A stretch of 64,000 nucleotides of DNA from contig NC_088775.1 in the NCBI RefSeq assembly GCF_954871325.1, positions 48,399,561 to 48,463,560 of the forward strand, in the 5' to 3' direction. Position numbers and translations under genes: made by a program. Below, piece after piece: positions 54,001 to 60,000 of this stretch (positions are counted from its first letter, which is position 1; each line of letters starts with the position of its first letter). The stretch comes from Gordionus sp. m RMFG-2023 (lineage: Eukaryota > Nematomorpha > Gordioida > Chordodea > Parachordodidae). Below the pieces are notes generated by a model. The model ran no database searches. It worked only from the letters and a program-made list of their open reading frames with translations, and was not told the DNA's origin.

Positions 54001-57000
54001 TAAAAAATATTGATTTCTTAATCACATTTTGTTCAAAGGGGGGTGATTAAAAATCAGTATAAATATCGGTATCGGATCGGTTTTGAAACAATATCGAAAA
54101 GATCGAATCGGTGAAAAATATGTGGATCGGCACATCCTTAATCATAATTATTAAATTGAAAATTTATATGCAGTTAAGCGATTCCATAATTTTAGAGATA
54201 CTATTTTCGGGAATTATTTACAAAGGGTATAATTTTCCTAAAACTTGGTTCAATCTTTCAATTGTTTAATTTCATCATTCTATTAAAATTGACCCTATAA
54301 AAATGAATACTTTTATGATAAAGTGACTCATATTTTCATTTTTAAATATTCAATAACGCCAGTTTTACTCCAAATATTCATAATAAAGCGAAATATCCAA
54401 TAGTTTTTATTTCCATTGTGATAATATAAATTTATTTTAACGTATTTATTGGTTATTAAAAGTATGTTTTCCTTTAAAAGAATGGTGCTGAAGTACTGCA
54501 TTCTTTTGTTTAACATTACAAATGATACATACACATTGTTATTTTTGAAAAGTTTGCAATTAATTGATTGGATTACAAAATTAGTTATCGAAATATCTCG
54601 AAAATAAAGAAATCAATTTGAATTTCATTATTATTATATAGGAAAAAATATTTGGTGATTTGAGTTGGAACAATTAAATTAATTTAAATAATGCATTTAT
54701 CCCGCCCACCCGGTGGTAAATATTTTTAGAGCGAGGCATAACCTTTTGCAGCCTAATTTAAAAACAGAAAAAATATCAAACTCAAAATATTTAATTATTT
54801 TCTTTTTCATATAATGCATTAAATTTAAATAGGGGTAGCTCGGGGTGTAGCATAATTTTTAATTAATGGAAATATTATTAATTTATAATTTATATACAAA
54901 AGAAGGGTATCGATTTCAATATTAAGCTTATTAGCAAAAGAATATATTCTCCGCCTACCCTTGGTTATGATAACCATGTACGGATATGTACACTTGGACA
55001 TACCTTTTCTCAAATGCCTTGATTTTAACATTTTAATCGGACCGCACCTGGAGCTTAGCGTAGCTTTGAATTATTTTATTTAAATTCTTTTTAAAAAAAA
55101 TACCAAAATTTTTATTTTCCTCAGGCCCTTATAATTTTTCCACTTTTAAAAATCAAACGCATATTTTTATTTAAAATTTTTGGATCTAACTCGGATCGAC
55201 AAAAGTTTAGAATAGATTCGAATCTTTGAAAAAAATTAGGTGCTGTATCATTACTCTTATCGTGAATTTTATAGGTTCGAAGAATTCAGCCCTAACAATT
55301 GCAACAAACTAATTTATTTTGATGAATCTAATTTTTTTTAACCTAATTAATTATACATGACAATTAGGTCTATTTTGAAATTTCAGTGTCAAAAAATATT
55401 TTTATGCAAATGTCAAATTTTTAGACTAATTTTGACTGATGTGTGAAATGATGTGTCATAAGATATTAGTTACTTTCATTTTAAAAATTTGCCCTTTTAA
55501 CATAATTTTAATATATTGTGTAAAGATCGAACCAAGTTTTATAGGCTTAAACCCATCCTTTTATTTTACGAACTGAGCCCAGAACCGTTATTTTTCTGAT
55601 CCCAAACTTGAACTGATATTCGTTAAGGGCTCTTATCCTTGTATTTTATCTAATGACATTAATACTATAAATGACAATCGTAATGTTAAAATAAAATATG
55701 AAGCATATAAAATTGAAGTGATTTGTGGTCATTTTGTGTATGGAATTTGTATTATACGAGTATAGATTATTATCGGAATTTTCTATTTTTTTAATGCGTA
55801 ATTTTTGTTTATATTTGTCAAGATCTTTTCTCAAGGTTTAAATATTTGAATTAGGACACAATCTACACTTATAAAGTGTAAACGTAGTGCCCTTAACTTT
55901 CTTTATGGCGTAGAAAAGTTTCAAACTGGGACCAGGACAGAGTTAAGTCATTTTTTCATGAAGAAATAAGTACTATTGACAATATATTCATAATAAAATA
56001 AATTATCACATTAGAGAATATAAATTTACTTACTTTAATTGATTCAATATTAATTAGATCAATAATCTTGAATATGTAAAATTTAATAACAAAAATATAT
56101 TAATTAAAAATAAAAAACGTTGGTAGTTGATTTATAAAATTTAAAAAAAAAATTCATATTTTTTAAAAAAAATTTAATGTAACGTTTTCGTTAACATTAC
56201 TCACGTGAAACGCGTTAATCGTTAGCTTTTGAACAAGTATTCCAGAAAAGTAACGCCGTTACTTTTATTTTACGTTAACAGCACTAATTACATTCTTATG
56301 AATATTGTCTTTATTACACTGTGTGGCAAATTTCGACTTGATTTTTTTGGGAGAAAATTAAATAAACATGTTTTAAGACAGTTTTTTTATGCATATTCTA
56401 AATCCGCTGTCAGTTTTTTTCTAGCACGTCAGGTTTTTTTTTATTTATTTTAGGTTAAAGTGGCCAAAAAGGTCATTTTTAACACTTTTTGAAGGTTTAT
56501 AACTTCGATTCTAATGATCCCTACAACTAAAAAATATCTTAATTTTTGCAGCAAACCTTCCTTATTATTATTATACTTTTTTTTTATAAAATCCTTACTC
56601 AATTTTTAAACAACCTATATTTTTTAAATTTACCTTTATTTATAAAATCTTTTTTAATATAGCTTACATTTAACGAATTTTCTTCTTATTTTTTTGTTAA
56701 ACCTAAATGTACTAATCGAGCAAAAATAACAATCCCATGAATGATTTCTTGCTACGTGCCAAAATGCAGGTTTCGAATAAGGCAAATATGACCGTTTTCC
56801 ATTTACCCACGAATTAAAAGAATTATAACATGTTTTACATATGTAATTAGGGGCAAATGGTTTATCCAAATCGCAGAGTGGAATATTGTAATAAATTTCA
56901 TAAATCCTTTGAATGATGGGAGAAATTGGACATTTTTGTTCGGGCAATATATAGCCCGCACAGATGTAACAAAATTTAAAGACACACTTTAAACAAGGGG

Positions 57001-60000
57001 ACCTTGGCATTAATTTTTTGTAGAATATTATATAAGGAGGGAATTTGAATAATATTTAAAATCCAATTTAAAAAAAAAATTAATGAAAGAAATTTAATGT
57101 TTATGAAAAATTAAGCGCGGAAAAAAATAATTCTTCTCCTTTCTTCCTACTCGTTATTTGGCATTATTATTTATTGCCCATACTACGGGTTCAAGGTACT
57201 CCATTGGAAAATCATATATTTTGATATAAATTGATTAAAAAAACAAATATTCTTAAATAAATCTAAAAAAGATAAATATTAATAAAAAATATGAAAAAAT
57301 TACCAATTATTGCATTTTAAATGAATTTTGCTTCAAAAATGCTCAATTCAAAAAGAGTACAAATTAAAAAAGTGGGTACAGATATCTGATTTTGGTATAA
57401 ATTGATCATAAATGCATAAAATATTACTAAATACAACTAAAACAGATAATTATTACTTTAATTTTGCTTTAAAAATGCTTTATGCAGAGAAAATTCAATA
57501 AAAGTATACAAATTAAAAAGTTCGAAAATATCTGTACCGACTTTTTTAATTTATAGATTTTGGTTGAATTTTCATGGCATAGAGTACTTTTGAAACATAA
57601 TAAGAATTAATATATAATCTTGAGCATATTTGAAGCAAAATTATATAAAATTTATCTACTAAAGTTAATAATTTTGATAGTAATTTAAATTGAACTTAGA
57701 CCTCCAAAACGAAATTCTTTACCATTTTTCTCAAAAACCAATCGATAAAAAATTAGTAAATTTATAAAGAAGTAGTTTAACACTATCACTAATTTTCAGG
57801 GATTTTTATTCGACACTTTTTAAAATATATCCGTATAAAAACCTAAATTTTACCATTTTTGAGATTTCGAAAAGTTGTCTTTATACGTTAATATTTTTAA
57901 AACTTGACGTGTAGGGAAAATTTGGAAAACGGATTCGAACTCAGCGTCAAATTCTGCACCAAAACTTGTTTTTATTTTCTTCTTCCATTTTTCTTGTCAC
58001 ACAATGTTATTATTGTGAGATTAACCAAAATTATGGAGGTTATTATTTTTTCGCAATATATATTTACTATTGATTTTTGTAGTTTTGTGAATAAAATTTA
58101 AATAAAAAATATAGTTAAAAAATTACGTAAATTAAAAATTACCTCATTTATAATAATTAAAGAATAACGAAATTCAAAGGAATAATATAAAATAAAATAT
58201 AAAAATACTTAGAAATGCAAGACTGAAATAATTATAAAAATATAATCTTTCTTTTTATTCATTAAAAAAAGTAAATATCGAAGCATTATATGGAGAATTT
58301 TTTTATATAATTCAAAATATTTATCAATAAAATAATATATATTAAATATTTTTGATAAAATTTTGATCACAGCAATTTCCAGTTTCTAAAAATGATAAAT
58401 TTTATAATACGCGATAAAAACGTTTCGCCCTCTAGTTGTCCATACAACAAAGCTGCGCTAGTATTCCTCATCTTCAGACTGATATAAAAATATTTAGGGG
58501 AAATTTATATGAGATGCTCTTTACACGTTTGTAAGCAAGAGTGAGTTTGGCGAGGAAGTTTAAAACTTCTAATATTTTTGTGGATCCACAGATGGTTCCA
58601 CCATCAAGATACCATATGTTTGGGTCCAAGTCAAATTTGGATTTAAGGTTATGGACAAGATAATAAATAACTTTTTAATCTTGTCATATTTAAATTCCCA
58701 ATTTTTTTTTATAAAAAGATTTTTTAGATAAAACTTGATTAAAAATATATTTAAAAAAATCATCGTCGTATTAATCTAATTATTTCTAAACAGCCATCTA
58801 TATAGCTTCCTCTAAACAGCCTTAAAAAGAAAGAGGCTAATGATTTATTACGTCTTTGTTTTATTTGTACCGTAAAAATATATAAACATAATATTTATCT
58901 AATGTACAAACTTAAAACAAACCAGAATAGGGTATCATAGCTCAAAACAAAAATGTTCAGTGTTGACACCGCCTCAGAGATTTTTTATAGTATAAATATT
59001 AAATCTTCATTAAATAATAAACATCGATCTTACTTGCTCTGCAAATTTAATCAAAGGCCTAACATATTAAATTATATTCTTATTACTATAAGTATTTATT
59101 AAATTGATTAGTCTATAAAATCTTGAAGATATTCATTAAGTAATAAAAACAATAAATCTTTACTTGCTCTGCAAATGTTTTTTATTCATCTAGTAATTTA
59201 TTATAAGTAAACAATAAAAAAGGGCAGAAAATATTAAATAGTATTCTTATTATTACCATAACAAGTATTTGATTTAATTATTCTATATAGATCTTATAAT
59301 ATTATATTTAAATATTATATAAATATGGATATAATATAAATGTATTCATATATTGTAAATATATGCATCAAAATATATATACTCAATTCCTATAATAATT
59401 GATATTCTTTTATATGAATCCCATACACAAAATAACCACCGATCACTCAATTTTAGCCACTTTAATGCATTAATTGCCAGTCTATAGTATTAATATCATT
59501 AATTTTCTCCTTATGTTATGCTGAGTTGACCACAAATTATTGATATAACTAGGCTCTTGCCTTGATATCAATTACCTGATTATACAATAACATTTTTATT
59601 TTTCAATTCGTGAATGAATATATTTTACAGAACTAGTCTTCAATACGGAATCATTTGTCTAAAGAAGTTAAATTACGATCGGACAAAATTGGAAAAATTA
59701 AGGAACGAAGCTAGAAACTCTCTCATAAATTCTAATTGGCTTTCCGAAAACCTCAGTTCTAATAATACCAAAACATCATCACCTTTTACAAGTTTTTAGA
59801 CTTAAAAAATCCAAATTACTTCTCAAAAATTGATATTTGTATAATTTAATATTTGCACTAAGGATTTTAAAATAAACTTAATTGATAAAATTCAAATTGG
59901 ATAAATTGATAATAAATTATAAACATTTATATATTTATAAGTGACTTGTTTAAAATAAATTATTATATATTTTTTAAATTATAGTGTCCTTTTTCTTTCC

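Larger units (their letters stand above)
53256..59630 (+). other. Intron 20 of liprin-alpha (6.4 kb, inside SAM2)
   Basis: Contains a BED-family hAT element (53371-54140), a hAT-type repeat end (about 55840-56286), a Cys-rich ORF (56654-57010, minus) and two repeat blocks (57220-57680, 58986-59280). 54150-55830, 57700-58980 and 59290-59630 show nothing recognisable. Confidence 0.8.
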
